This document shows positions 12,078-21,949 of a DNA stretch of 22,947 nt, piece by piece. Positions within the stretch are counted from its first letter, which is position 1, and the number at the start of each line of letters is the position of its first letter. Source of the DNA: a virus; the IMG/VR virus record IMGVR_UViG_3300001450_000339, positions 1 through 22,947 of that record; one strand, 5' to 3'. A model generated the notes under the pieces. The model was not told the DNA's origin, made no database searches, and worked only from the letters and a program-made list of their open reading frames with translations. Both the position numbers and the translations under genes were made by a program.

Positions 12078-14025
12078 TTCTTTCGACACATATCAATCTT
12101 TTATCTATAAGAGTCGTTATGCTCGTTGGTTAGATGAGAAAGGTAGGCGTGAGAATTGGGATGAAACAATAGAGCGTTATATCTCTTTCGTTAAAGATCA
12201 TATACTAAAACTAGAGACATTAGATAAGAAATCAGTAGAGATGCAACCTGCTTCTTATTTTTCATTGAGTAAAATCTTCGATAAATTAGGGTATATGATA
12301 GAAGAGCAACAGATCATGCCCTCTATGAGAGCTTTGATGACAGCTGGTCCTGCACTAGCTAGAGAGAATATAGCAGGTTATAACTGTTCCTACGTTCCTA
12401 TAGATAATCCTCGTTGTTTCGATGAGATACTCTATATCCTAATGAATGGAACAGGTGTAGGTTTCTCAGTAGAACGTAATTTTATAAATAGTCTTCCTTC
12501 TATTCCTAATGTATCTTTTTACCACACAGATGACCTTATCTCTGTAGCAGATAGTAAAGAAGGATGGGCTAGGAGCTTACGTGATCTTATCAGCTATCTC
12601 TATACTAATCGCATTCCTAAGATAGATTACAGTAAGCTACGTCCTGCAGGAGCACGATTGAAGACTTTTGGTGGTAGAGCTTCTGGCCCAGAACCCTTAG
12701 AGGATTTATTTAAATTTACTATAAACATCTTCACAGAAGCTAAAGGACGTAAGCTCTCCTCTATTGAATGTCACGACATCGTATGTAAAGTAGGAGATGT
12801 TGTAGTCTCTGGGGGAGTGAGGCGTTCTGCTCTTCTATCTCTCAGTGACCTCTACGATGATCGTATGCGTCATGCTAAAGCAGGAGAATGGTATAACACA
12901 GAACCACAGAGAGCATTAGCCAATAACTCTGTAGCTTATACACATCGTCCTAGTGTCGAAAGTTTTATGCAAGAATGGCTTGCACTGGTGATGAGTAAGT
13001 CTGGTGAGAGGGGTATGTTTAATCGTGAGGCTGCACAGAAACAAGCAGCACGTTTCGGTAGACGATCTGGTGATGCAGACTACGGCACTAACCCGTGTAG
13101 TGAGATCATTCTATTACCTAATCAGTTCTGTAATCTTACAGAAGCAGTCTGCCGCCCTAACGATACAGCAGAGACACTGATGGAGAAAGTTGCCTATGCT
13201 ACTATCCTAGGAACTTTCCAAGCCTCTCTAACTGACTTTCACTATCTTAGAAAGCGTTGGAAGGATACGACAGAGAAGGAGCGTCTATTAGGCGTATCCC
13301 TAACAGGTATCATGGATTGTCCGTTGCTTAATAAGAACGGAGAGTCTCTAGAGAAACTGTTGAACAAGCTGCGAGAACATTCAGTAGAAATAAATAAGAA
13401 ATGGTCTAAGGTGTTAGGTATTCCTGCCGCAGCCGCTATTACATGCGTTAAACCTTCTGGTACAGTTAGCCAGTTAACTAATGCAGCTAGTGGCATACAT
13501 CCTAGGCATTCACAGTACTATATTCGTACTGTACGAGGAGACAATAAAGACCCCTTAACCAAGTTCTTGAAAGAGGCAGGTGTCGTTAATGAGCCTGATG
13601 TCATGTCTCCTGATAATAATACCGTGTTCTCCTTTCCAGTAAAATGTACAGGAAAGACTGTAACCCGTAATGATCTCTCTGCAGTAGAGCATCTAGAACT
13701 ATGGGTAACTTACAGTGAACACTGGTGTGAACACAAACCCTCTATTACGGTGAGTGTTCGTGAAGAGGAGTGGATGGAAGTAGGTGCATGGTGCTATAAG
13801 AACTTCGATAGACTTAGCGGCATAAGCTTTCTTCCCCACTCTGATCACACCTATCGACAAGCTCCTTACCAAGATTGTACTAAAGAGGAGTATCAAGAAC
13901 TATATAAAATAACCCCTAGCAACATAGATTGGGAGAAGATGAATGAGTTTGAGTCAGAAGATAACACTAAAGCATCACAAGAGTTGGCCTGTACAGCAGG
14001 TGTGTGTGAAGTCGTAGATATATGA
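12064..14025 (+). CDS. Class II (adenosylcobalamin-dependent) ribonucleotide reductase, monomeric type (653 aa)
   Basis: It reduces ribonucleotides, most likely triphosphates, to feed phage DNA synthesis. Features match Lactobacillus leichmannii RTPR: Cys108 in AGYNCSYVPI (RTPR Cys119), NPCSEIILLPNQFCNL with thiyl Cys345, Glu347 and Cys356 spaced exactly as Cys408/Glu410/Cys419, ITCVKPSGTVSQL, and a C-terminal Cys643-x4-Cys648 pair (RTPR Cys731/Cys736) for re-reduction. GTGVGFSVE and GGRASGPEPL also fit. No small-subunit gene is adjacent, consistent with B12 as the radical source. Length is a little below RTPR (739 aa). AGGAAA upstream supports the start. Host cobalamin is implied. A chain from a mis-called class I clade is a less likely alternative. 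Confidence 0.93.
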   Translation: MQQSNSFDTYQSFIYKSRYARWLDEKGRRENWDETIERYISFVKDHILKLETLDKKSVEMQPASYFSLSKIFDKLGYMIEEQQIMPSMRALMTAGPALARENIAGYNCSYVPIDNPRCFDEILYILMNGTGVGFSVERNFINSLPSIPNVSFYHTDDLISVADSKEGWARSLRDLISYLYTNRIPKIDYSKLRPAGARLKTFGGRASGPEPLEDLFKFTINIFTEAKGRKLSSIECHDIVCKVGDVVVSGGVRRSALLSLSDLYDDRMRHAKAGEWYNTEPQRALANNSVAYTHRPSVESFMQEWLALVMSKSGERGMFNREAAQKQAARFGRRSGDADYGTNPCSEIILLPNQFCNLTEAVCRPNDTAETLMEKVAYATILGTFQASLTDFHYLRKRWKDTTEKERLLGVSLTGIMDCPLLNKNGESLEKLLNKLREHSVEINKKWSKVLGIPAAAAITCVKPSGTVSQLTNAASGIHPRHSQYYIRTVRGDNKDPLTKFLKEAGVVNEPDVMSPDNNTVFSFPVKCTGKTVTRNDLSAVEHLELWVTYSEHWCEHKPSITVSVREEEWMEVGAWCYKNFDRLSGISFLPHSDHTYRQAPYQDCTKEEYQELYKITPSNIDWEKMNEFESEDNTKASQELACTAGVCEVVDI

Positions 14026-14243
14026 GAGAAGCAGAAACTATCCTTTCAGAACTCAAGGTAATTCTAAATACGAAAGGGAACATCGAAGTAGAATACAACA
14101 ATGTTCCCTCTAAAGATTTTATAGAAGTTATGAGAAAGAAAGTTCCTGAATATGAAAACACACACATCATTGCTGCTTTCATAGACAGGGTAAAATCGTT
14201 AAGTCAATCTTACTATGATGATATAAATAAATTACTTCTTTAA
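14022..14243 (+). CDS. Small hypothetical protein (73 aa), last gene of rightward operon
   Basis: It overlaps the reductase stop as ATGA, so translation is likely coupled. The product is charged and helical (MREAETILSELKVILNTKGN; later SLSQSYYDDINKLLL) with no recognised family. Its stop lies inside the 3' end of the opposing holin gene (12-base overlap), and no terminator separates the two convergent operons. A redoxin role next to the reductase was considered, but it has no Cys pair. Confidence 0.65.
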   Translation: MREAETILSELKVILNTKGNIEVEYNNVPSKDFIEVMRKKVPEYENTHIIAAFIDRVKSLSQSYYDDINKLLL

Positions 14244-14621
14244 AAACTTAGAGAAGCCTTTAATACCGAAGGATGCTGAGATAGCTATCATCAAGGCATT
14301 CTGATACCACTCAGGCAGTTCATTGAGTACTGTGAAGCCTCGTTGTATGATGTCTTCCATTCCCGGTACGAACACTAAGATAGCAGGAACAGTCAAGATA
14401 ACTACTAAATATTCATCCTTCCAGCTTTCCCCACTAGCTGCTGCCATAGTCTTTTCCCACTCAACTTCACCAGTGGCTACTTTTTTGTGTACCTCTGCTT
14501 CTGCTTCAGCCTTAGCAATCTTAACCTGTGACTTAGCTTTAGTCTCTTGAAGTTTACCTTCCATCCAAGAGCCACCGATGTTACTAACTGCACTGATAAT
14601 TGGGCCTATTAAGGGGATCAT
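14232..14621 (-). CDS. Holin, 3TM GTA-type family (129 aa)
   Basis: The layout is that of the 'holin of 3TMs' (PF11351-like) family: an N-terminal hydrophobic segment (MIPLIGPIISAVSNIGGSWM), a long charged helix (EGKLQETKAKSQVKIAKAEA...), the conserved SGESWKDEYLV entry, then hydrophobic segments at about 73-90 (VVILTVPAILVFVPGM) and 104-124 (YQNALMIAISASFGIKGFSKF). It would permeabilise the inner membrane and release the SleB enzyme. It is the last gene of the leftward virion operon, 9 bases after the 1549-residue protein, with GGAAA upstream, so it should be made late with the structural proteins. Confidence 0.75.
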   Translation of the reverse strand: MIPLIGPIISAVSNIGGSWMEGKLQETKAKSQVKIAKAEAEAEVHKKVATGEVEWEKTMAAASGESWKDEYLVVILTVPAILVFVPGMEDIIQRGFTVLNELPEWYQNALMIAISASFGIKGFSKFLKK

Positions 14622-14630
14622 ATTATTTCC

Positions 14631-17600
14631 TTAATCTAAAGGGATAACATCAGGAAGAGTATTTGAAGGGGTATTGTTAGAATCAATAGGAACAAAAGGA
14701 ACGTCTTCATTCATATTTTCAATATCAGACCCTCTCAGTCGCCTAGCAAAAGTATCTAATTTATCACGTATCCAACCTTCATCTCTTGTTGTTCTAGGAT
14801 CATCATCTCCCATGTTTAGATAAAAAAATGTTATGGCTAAGTTTAATGTCTTCTTAACAGTGTCTTTTGTTATATTTCCTGATTTTACATCTTTTAAAAT
14901 TTCATCAACAATTTTAGTTGTAGAAGGTTTTATTATAGTTTGTAACAAGTGTGTGCTGTTCATCAGTTGCGCTCTTTTAACAGCCATTTCAGTTGCTACG
15001 TATCTTGGAGATATAACACCTCTAGATATACCATATAATCTAGATATAACTGCACCGGGAGTAGTTGATGAAACTATTTCACCTATACCAGACATAACTG
15101 CAGGTTTGCCTTTTGTAACTACACCTAGTTGGTATATCCTTTTTATTCTTTCTAATTGTTCTGGATCATCTGCCCATAATATTTCAAGAGATTTTTGATT
15201 TTTGTTTAGAACATCTGCAAAATCTTCAATTTTAACAGTCTGAGATAAAGATATAGCTCCTCTTATTTCGTTTTGTTTTTTAGTACGAAATTTTAGTGGA
15301 GCATCAGCTACAACTGTTTTAAGAGTTTTTGTATTTGTAAAACTAAAAGCATTTTCAGCTATATACTCTGTAAACATTCCTTTTAGAGCTAAACGCACTC
15401 TTTCTTGTTGTGCTGGATTATCTTCAAAAATTTCTAAAGTTATTTGAATAGGGCTTTTACCTTTAGCTCTACTTGTTTCTAAGATACGTGGTCCTACAAG
15501 TTCAAGAGCTTCATCAGCTAATGCTTTTGGAACACCTGCAACATTTAACGTTTCGGCTGTTCGTTTAGATTGAACAACTCTTTCTTGTTCTGCTAATTTA
15601 GTATATTCTTCCAAATCTTCAAGTCTACCCGACTCTTCATACCTCTTTTTATAAACATTTAAAGGTTCTCTACCATAATGATAAGCATTTTCAGCTTCAA
15701 ATACCTCTTTCTTTATAAATATCTTTGATAATCTACTTGTATCTCCTTTAGTTTCTTGAACGCTGCCTAAAAGACTTCGTTCCAAAGCTATTCGTTTATC
15801 CTCACTTAATTGTTTAAATATTATGTTAAGTTCATCTGAATGTTCTTTAAATGGAAGTTTACCAAAATCATATGTTTTTTCATTAAGTCTAGCAGAAAAA
15901 AATAAATTTTTATCTTCTTTATTTGCTCCTTTTAAAAGATTAAGACTAGCTTGAGGTGAACCTGTAAAAATAGATTTTTTTGTAGGATACATTGGAGTAT
16001 CAGTTAAAAAATTAGATACAAAACTATTAGACAGTGATTTTAAGCCAAGTTCGTTTCCTTCTCCTTTAACCATGTGTCTCCTCAAAGCTTGTTTCAACAA
16101 AGCTATGGCTTCAGGACTTATTGTATTAGGAATAGGTTTCCCCGTTTTAGCATCTAACTGAGAAAACATTATTTTAAATTGTTCAGCTTTTAGAGTGTGT
16201 CCACTACCCTCATTTCTTATAAAATAGTCAAACAATTCATCAGCATCAATAACATCTATTTGTTGAGCGCCACCTGTTTCTCTGCTATGATTTCTTAAAA
16301 ATTGTCCTAGACGTTGTTTATACGTTTTACCCATAGTGTTTTTATAAAAAGTATTAGCATCTTTAATTTTCTGTCTTTGATCTAAAGCTATTTTTATAGG
16401 TACACCAAAAATATTTTTTACATCTTTTTCTTGTTTAACTAAAGAATCAAACATATTCTCTATAGCATTATCAAATTGAATAGCAAAATTAGCTTTAGAA
16501 TACTCTATCTCATTTCTAGCCCTTTTTCCATAATAAGAAGTCATTATTTCTCTTCTTATCAAATGAATTTCTGAAGCATTTAAAGCTGTAGGTATAATCA
16601 TGTCTTCAACTCCATCTTTATCTACATCTTTAATTACTCTTTTCACACCTTGATCATCTACCATAAAGAATGGTCTTTTAAGTAAATCTATTTCAAGTTG
16701 TCTAATAGTTTCCTCTGGATCAGCATCAAAATTTTGTCTTTGTTGAGCAACAGAATCTGAAATAGTTTCGTTTGTTTTTCCTAATTTAGAATCAAATCTC
16801 GCATACATTGCTAATAATTCATCATAATATTCACTATCAGATAGGTTTCTTTTAAGATTTTCTAATCCTTTTTGCCTAGCTATAAAAACCATTCTGTTCT
16901 CTTGATTTTCTAATTTTTTTAATACAGGTTTAAATATAGAAACACTATCAATGTTTCCTTCTAAAAAATCTGCATGATTGGCTAATAAAGCATCTGTAGG
17001 TAAAAGCATGTCTTCTTTAAATGCATCCTCGTATTTAGCTTTAACTATACTATTAATTCTACTAACGCTAGAATTTAATTCCCTCTTCATAGTATTACCC
17101 ATAACTTCTTTAGCAATTGACGCGAGGTCTTCAGCACGGGTAGCGTTAATACCTCTGCTCACATGTGTTATTGCATTTGTTTCATCTTCACCAAAAATAC
17201 TATCAGTGGCTCTACGAACTTCAGCGTTGTTAGCTGCATCAACATCTTTTAATTTTACTTTACTTAATTTTTCAACACTACTTCTAGTTAACTTTCCGCT
17301 TTCTTGCACTCTTATTAGTTCTCTTTCAAGATTTGCATAAAGAATACCTACTACGCTTTCATCGGTTTCATCAATACCTAACTGTTTTTGAATTTTATTT
17401 TGTATTCCTTTCATAGATAAAACGAGGCCTGTTGTTTGTCCTTCAATTATATTTTGCATCCTGTCTAAATCGTTAATCATAAGAACGCGCTTTGTTCTAG
17501 CAAAACCTCCACTTTCTAAACCTTTTACTAATTGTTGTCTTGCATAAGACAAACCAGACAGAAGAGCTACTTGATCTATAAGTAGTGGAAACTGATCAGC

Positions 17601-19280
17601 TAAACCTTGAACATCTTTTTCTTTAAGAACACCTTTTTCTACATCTCTACGTAAATCTTTTGACAAACGCCTAGCACTTTCCATAGAAAAACTTATACCA
17701 GCTACGATGTCTTCGTACATTGCTTTATCTTCTTCTGTACCACTTTTTCTTAATGTCTGAAGATATTCTCCAAACTCTTGTGCATTTTTCATTTCTTTTT
17801 TACTAAGTAAAGCTAATTGTACTTGTGTGTTCTCATCCATTCCAGCTATTTGTCTATCAGAGTATTTTTTAGATCGAAGAATATGATATTTTGCTGCAGA
17901 CGTATCTCCGTACAAGGCTCCTTCAATATGTGCCATTCCAAGATGCCTTAGTTGGTCAAAACTTTGTATGCTTCCTTTTATAACAGCAGGAGCAAAAGGA
18001 GCAACTACTAAAGCAGGTATAAAAGATAACTTAGCGTATGGTTCTAGTTCAGTTCCTTTTAAAAGATTTTCAGTAGTTACCATTGTTCCTGCGGCTATAC
18101 TTGCTACTAATGCATCGTCTGTTAATTCTCTTTTAGTTCCAGCCATAAGACGTTTTGCTAATGGTACTCCTGCCATAGCTCTACCTAAATGTCTTGATTT
18201 TATAGAAAATTCAGCTAACTTGCGTCCTTGTTTAAAAATACCTGTACGTATTGCAACTTCTTTAAATCTGTCTGCTCTTAAAATTCCTTTACTTTTTTTT
18301 ATTTCTTTAAGAGCATCAGGGTCTAAAGCTTTTGGTATTGGTTGGCCTTTTTTATCTTTTTTACCTTTTTTAAATATTATTGTTTTACCTGTAGCTGCTT
18401 CTCTTTTGATTACAACATCAGATAATTCATCTTTCATTTTTGACATTTGTTCTTTAGCTTTGAGCCAAGAAGCTTCTATCATTTCAGGACTGTCTTTTCC
18501 TAATACTCTTCTTACTCCCATATAAGGCATAAACATACTGGTGAATAATCTTGTAAAATCAGTTTCGATACTTCTTTGATCTTCAGGAACTTTGTAAGCA
18601 GCATGTATATGATCAACATACTTTTTATAAGCACCGGGAAATTCTTTAACATCTTTTTCAATACCAGCAACGTCTAATCCAGCCTGAAGTAATGCAGGTA
18701 TTTGATGATGTAAAAAATTATCAATTTCATCTTGTTCGTCAAGTATAGGTTTATATTCAAAAAAAGTAGGATCATTAAAAATAGCTTCTCCTACATATTT
18801 TTCATACGCATCATGAACAGCAAGTTTAGAAATACCTCTTATACCTTCTTCTACAGTTCTTTGTACTGCAGAGGGTGCTCTAATTAAACCGTACTCTGCA
18901 GCTAGAACTGCTAATTCAGGAAGAGCAAATATAAAATCTTTACTTGCTCCCATAACTGCTGATTTTGCGATATTTTCGTAATAAGTTGCTGTGTTAGATA
19001 GATACCTTTTACCGTATTGTACTGCATCATCTAACAAATCTATTTCTTCTGTTGTAGCATCCTCTTCTTTTCCTTCTTGAAAAGGTGCAGTTACTCTTTC
19101 TAATGCGTCTAACTCATTCTCATGAGGATGAGGAATTGAAGATGGTCCTTTACTCATACCTATTTTTAAATCTTCAATTTGTATATTTTCTGTAGGAATA
19201 GATTGTTCTTCTAAAGGAACAACATTCTTAGGTTCAGTAGATAAAGAAGCCATTTGTTGATCTAAATCAATTGTCGCCAT
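14631..19280 (-). CDS. Very large internal virion (DNA ejection) protein, T7 gp16-like by position (1549 aa)
   Basis: The largest protein here, probably an inner-core or ejectosome component. It is mostly helical and charged, with two hydrophobic stretches at about 105-135 (SAVMGASKDFIFALPELAVL) and 395-440 (FIPALVVAPFAPAVIKG) that could enter the membrane, and a C-terminal segment RLYGISRGVISPRYVATEMA that I associate with phage ejection proteins. T7 gp16 is 1318 aa and starts with a transglycosylase domain; I see no such motif. The order 137-189-888-1549-holin parallels T7 14-15-16 and 17.5. DNA here is more AT-rich, with more Lys (AAA) codons, than the replication genes. Start has AAGGAAA 6 bases upstream. 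Confidence 0.75.
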   Translation of the reverse strand: MATIDLDQQMASLSTEPKNVVPLEEQSIPTENIQIEDLKIGMSKGPSSIPHPHENELDALERVTAPFQEGKEEDATTEEIDLLDDAVQYGKRYLSNTATYYENIAKSAVMGASKDFIFALPELAVLAAEYGLIRAPSAVQRTVEEGIRGISKLAVHDAYEKYVGEAIFNDPTFFEYKPILDEQDEIDNFLHHQIPALLQAGLDVAGIEKDVKEFPGAYKKYVDHIHAAYKVPEDQRSIETDFTRLFTSMFMPYMGVRRVLGKDSPEMIEASWLKAKEQMSKMKDELSDVVIKREAATGKTIIFKKGKKDKKGQPIPKALDPDALKEIKKSKGILRADRFKEVAIRTGIFKQGRKLAEFSIKSRHLGRAMAGVPLAKRLMAGTKRELTDDALVASIAAGTMVTTENLLKGTELEPYAKLSFIPALVVAPFAPAVIKGSIQSFDQLRHLGMAHIEGALYGDTSAAKYHILRSKKYSDRQIAGMDENTQVQLALLSKKEMKNAQEFGEYLQTLRKSGTEEDKAMYEDIVAGISFSMESARRLSKDLRRDVEKGVLKEKDVQGLADQFPLLIDQVALLSGLSYARQQLVKGLESGGFARTKRVLMINDLDRMQNIIEGQTTGLVLSMKGIQNKIQKQLGIDETDESVVGILYANLERELIRVQESGKLTRSSVEKLSKVKLKDVDAANNAEVRRATDSIFGEDETNAITHVSRGINATRAEDLASIAKEVMGNTMKRELNSSVSRINSIVKAKYEDAFKEDMLLPTDALLANHADFLEGNIDSVSIFKPVLKKLENQENRMVFIARQKGLENLKRNLSDSEYYDELLAMYARFDSKLGKTNETISDSVAQQRQNFDADPEETIRQLEIDLLKRPFFMVDDQGVKRVIKDVDKDGVEDMIIPTALNASEIHLIRREIMTSYYGKRARNEIEYSKANFAIQFDNAIENMFDSLVKQEKDVKNIFGVPIKIALDQRQKIKDANTFYKNTMGKTYKQRLGQFLRNHSRETGGAQQIDVIDADELFDYFIRNEGSGHTLKAEQFKIMFSQLDAKTGKPIPNTISPEAIALLKQALRRHMVKGEGNELGLKSLSNSFVSNFLTDTPMYPTKKSIFTGSPQASLNLLKGANKEDKNLFFSARLNEKTYDFGKLPFKEHSDELNIIFKQLSEDKRIALERSLLGSVQETKGDTSRLSKIFIKKEVFEAENAYHYGREPLNVYKKRYEESGRLEDLEEYTKLAEQERVVQSKRTAETLNVAGVPKALADEALELVGPRILETSRAKGKSPIQITLEIFEDNPAQQERVRLALKGMFTEYIAENAFSFTNTKTLKTVVADAPLKFRTKKQNEIRGAISLSQTVKIEDFADVLNKNQKSLEILWADDPEQLERIKRIYQLGVVTKGKPAVMSGIGEIVSSTTPGAVISRLYGISRGVISPRYVATEMAVKRAQLMNSTHLLQTIIKPSTTKIVDEILKDVKSGNITKDTVKKTLNLAITFFYLNMGDDDPRTTRDEGWIRDKLDTFARRLRGSDIENMNEDVPFVPIDSNNTPSNTLPDVIPLD

Positions 19281-19282
19281 TA

Positions 19283-21949
19283 TTAATTTCCTTCAACCTT
19301 AGAAAAGTTATTATAAGCGCGTACAATTACACTATTTAGCATACTTTCAAGACTTTTATTATAGTCTTTATCAGGATACTTTTGTTTAAAAGCAGCTTCG
19401 TCACTGTAAGTACGCTTAAATATTCCGGTAACAACTCTTTTTAAAACATCTACTACTTTCTTAGTTTTAGGAAGTTTTGTATTTTTAATTAAACCCGCAC
19501 CATCAGGTACCTTTTCGTCAGTAATTGCTTTCAGATAAAAACCAAACTTATCCCCTAATTGAGCTAAATTCTCAATATCTTTTAAATCTTCGTTCTCGGT
19601 TTCACGTATAGTCTGCGCTACAGAGGCATTTACTTCATTTCGTATTTTTATACGAACATCTTTAACATTAGGTAGTGTTTTTGTTGCATACAGAGGAGTT
19701 ACATTCTTACCTAAAACATTTTGAATAAAGTGTGAAGTATTAAAATTTGCAACAGAATCTTGCACTCTTGATGCTATTTTAATAGTTTTAGAATCAACAC
19801 TATCACTTATAGTTGAAAATCTACTATTCCTTGCTTCAAAAAATTGTCTTAGGTATTCCATTTTAGGACCGAAAGAATAGCCTTCTCCCCATAATGCACT
19901 AGCAGCTACATCATAGTCTTGGTTAGAAATAGTCCTACCTGAAGAATCTCCTTGAAATAATCCTGATAAACGGTAAGTCAGTGCCATTTTTTGTAACACA
20001 ATAAGTTTTCTTAAACCTGCTTCTCTTGATGTAATAATACTTTTTCTTAAGTTTTCATCTGTTTGTGCGTTCATTTCTTCAGCTATTTTTTCAAAATACT
20101 CAGTAGTTTCGTTCCTCTCTCCCATGAAATTACCACGATTATTTTCTGCACTGGTAGCTGCTTTTATATTTCTTTGTCTTATAGTTTGTAAATCATTATC
20201 TTCACCAAATATTTTAATAAAAGAACTTTTAAATTTTTCTCCTAAATTTCCTAATGCTGTTCCTGCAAAATCTGCTATACCTTTTCCATAAGACCTTATA
20301 TCGCTAGTCAACATTTCTATTCCAGCGCCAAGACCTAATGGATTTGTTTCTACTAACGAAACTGTTCCTTCTAATACAGTTATCATATTAAGTGCTTCAT
20401 TAGAAGAATTTAACTGATCTTGTGCTTTCTTCTTAAAACTTCCAATTACATTTTCAGATAAACTATCATATATCTGATTGTTATTTCTAGGCATTTGTGT
20501 ATCGTCATCTCGTTTCATTACTTTATCTGGTTCTAAATACATAACAGCATCAACAATGTCTGCTACTTCTTGTCCTTTTTTAGATATATTGTTATCTCGC
20601 ATAAATGTAACAAGAGCGTCTAACCTATCACCTTTTCTATATCTATCCTTTACCCAATCTTGCATTAATTTACTAGCTTGTGATATATTAATTAACTCTG
20701 AATCTGTTTCTAGGTCTAAACCACCTAAAGTTAAATCAACACCACCCTGTTTTGTGCTTGCAACTAAAAAAGAAGAAGCTTTCGAAAGGTCTTCACTATT
20801 TCTAGGGTAAGTCTGCTCTGAAACTGAAGCGTATATTTGTTTAATAAGTTCAGGTTGACCCTCGTTACGTCTTGATATAACCTTTGTAGGTATAACTGGA
20901 GAAGGTATTTCTGGTTCTTTTGCAACAAGTTTTTGAACTGTTGGATATCGCTTTAAAGTGTAAATATGTATTCCTTTTTTTGTAGTACTTTGTAGCAATT
21001 CTTTTTCATATAGAAAAGCGTTAAAAGCTTTATGTTTTCTTATGGCTCCATCAGGCATTCCTCCGTCTTTCATTTTTTTAAACAAATCCTCATATTGCAA
21101 AAGCCTACTTCTATATTTAGCTATTAGTGCGGAACCTTCCTTATTTTTGTAAGAAGACTCATACGCTTGTGTATTTATAAATGGAACAATTTCACCACTA
21201 GGTAATTCATATGTAACCATGTTTTCATCTATAGACTTTTTATTAGCGGCTACTGTTTGAGAAATACCTTTAAAAATTTTTAATTGGTCTTTATAAGGCA
21301 CATTTGGAAAATTACCATAACTTTGCATTCTTTCGTGCATCTTTGGAGTATACACAGCTTTTACACTGTTTTCTGTTGGATATCCTCCTTTACCTAAATC
21401 TTGTATTGTGGCAAAATCATTTGTTCTTAATTTTACACGTTCTCCTTCACTTAATTTAGCTTTATTTCCTAAACGGTGTAATTGAATTTTTTCGTTAATA
21501 AAAGAAATACCTAATACTTTTCCAAATCTAGCTACAAATACTGATTTTATTCTTTCAAAATCTTTACCTTCAAATTTATAATTATCACCTAAAGAATTTA
21601 AACTTGCTGTAAAATCAGTTCTAGCTTGCGTTTCTTTTTTTACTAGAGCAGCATCTAATCTATTTGCTTCATTTTCGTCATATTTACGTAATTCTAAATC
21701 GTACGCTCTTTTAGCTGTTTTGTCTGCTTGTTCTCTGGTAAGTCCTGCTTGTTCTATAGTAGTAGCTCTGCCTTTTTCAGATTGGTCAGCTTGAAACGCA
21801 CGAGTTTCTTCATCTCGTTTAAGAAGACGTTGATACGCTCTATCTTCTTCAGCTATCTTAGCTTCTGCACGTTGCCTACTAAGTTCTGATTCAGCAAATC
21901 CTCTTTGATAGCCTAAACTACGTATCTTTCCTAAATTAATATTAGCCAT
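19283..21949 (-). CDS. Internal virion protein, T7 gp15-like by position (888 aa)
   Basis: It begins MANINLGKIRSLGYQRGFAE and has about 110 residues of strongly charged helix or coiled coil (Arg, Glu, Gln, Ala), then a mixed, mostly helical body with no enzyme motif I can see. Size compares with T7 gp15 (747 aa), and it precedes the giant gp16-like gene by 2 bases and overlaps the preceding gene by 8 bases. The likely role is a structural core protein that helps carry DNA through the envelope. Function is inferred from size and order, not from sequence homology. Confidence 0.7.
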   Translation of the reverse strand: MANINLGKIRSLGYQRGFAESELSRQRAEAKIAEEDRAYQRLLKRDEETRAFQADQSEKGRATTIEQAGLTREQADKTAKRAYDLELRKYDENEANRLDAALVKKETQARTDFTASLNSLGDNYKFEGKDFERIKSVFVARFGKVLGISFINEKIQLHRLGNKAKLSEGERVKLRTNDFATIQDLGKGGYPTENSVKAVYTPKMHERMQSYGNFPNVPYKDQLKIFKGISQTVAANKKSIDENMVTYELPSGEIVPFINTQAYESSYKNKEGSALIAKYRSRLLQYEDLFKKMKDGGMPDGAIRKHKAFNAFLYEKELLQSTTKKGIHIYTLKRYPTVQKLVAKEPEIPSPVIPTKVISRRNEGQPELIKQIYASVSEQTYPRNSEDLSKASSFLVASTKQGGVDLTLGGLDLETDSELINISQASKLMQDWVKDRYRKGDRLDALVTFMRDNNISKKGQEVADIVDAVMYLEPDKVMKRDDDTQMPRNNNQIYDSLSENVIGSFKKKAQDQLNSSNEALNMITVLEGTVSLVETNPLGLGAGIEMLTSDIRSYGKGIADFAGTALGNLGEKFKSSFIKIFGEDNDLQTIRQRNIKAATSAENNRGNFMGERNETTEYFEKIAEEMNAQTDENLRKSIITSREAGLRKLIVLQKMALTYRLSGLFQGDSSGRTISNQDYDVAASALWGEGYSFGPKMEYLRQFFEARNSRFSTISDSVDSKTIKIASRVQDSVANFNTSHFIQNVLGKNVTPLYATKTLPNVKDVRIKIRNEVNASVAQTIRETENEDLKDIENLAQLGDKFGFYLKAITDEKVPDGAGLIKNTKLPKTKKVVDVLKRVVTGIFKRTYSDEAAFKQKYPDKDYNKSLESMLNSVIVRAYNNFSKVEGN

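Noticed and set aside
17968-18525. Plus-strand 185-codon frame inside the 1549-residue gene
   Set aside because: It is antisense to a long, well-started gene; its Ser/Leu/Ala-rich product is what reverse reading of Lys/Glu-rich helical coding yields.
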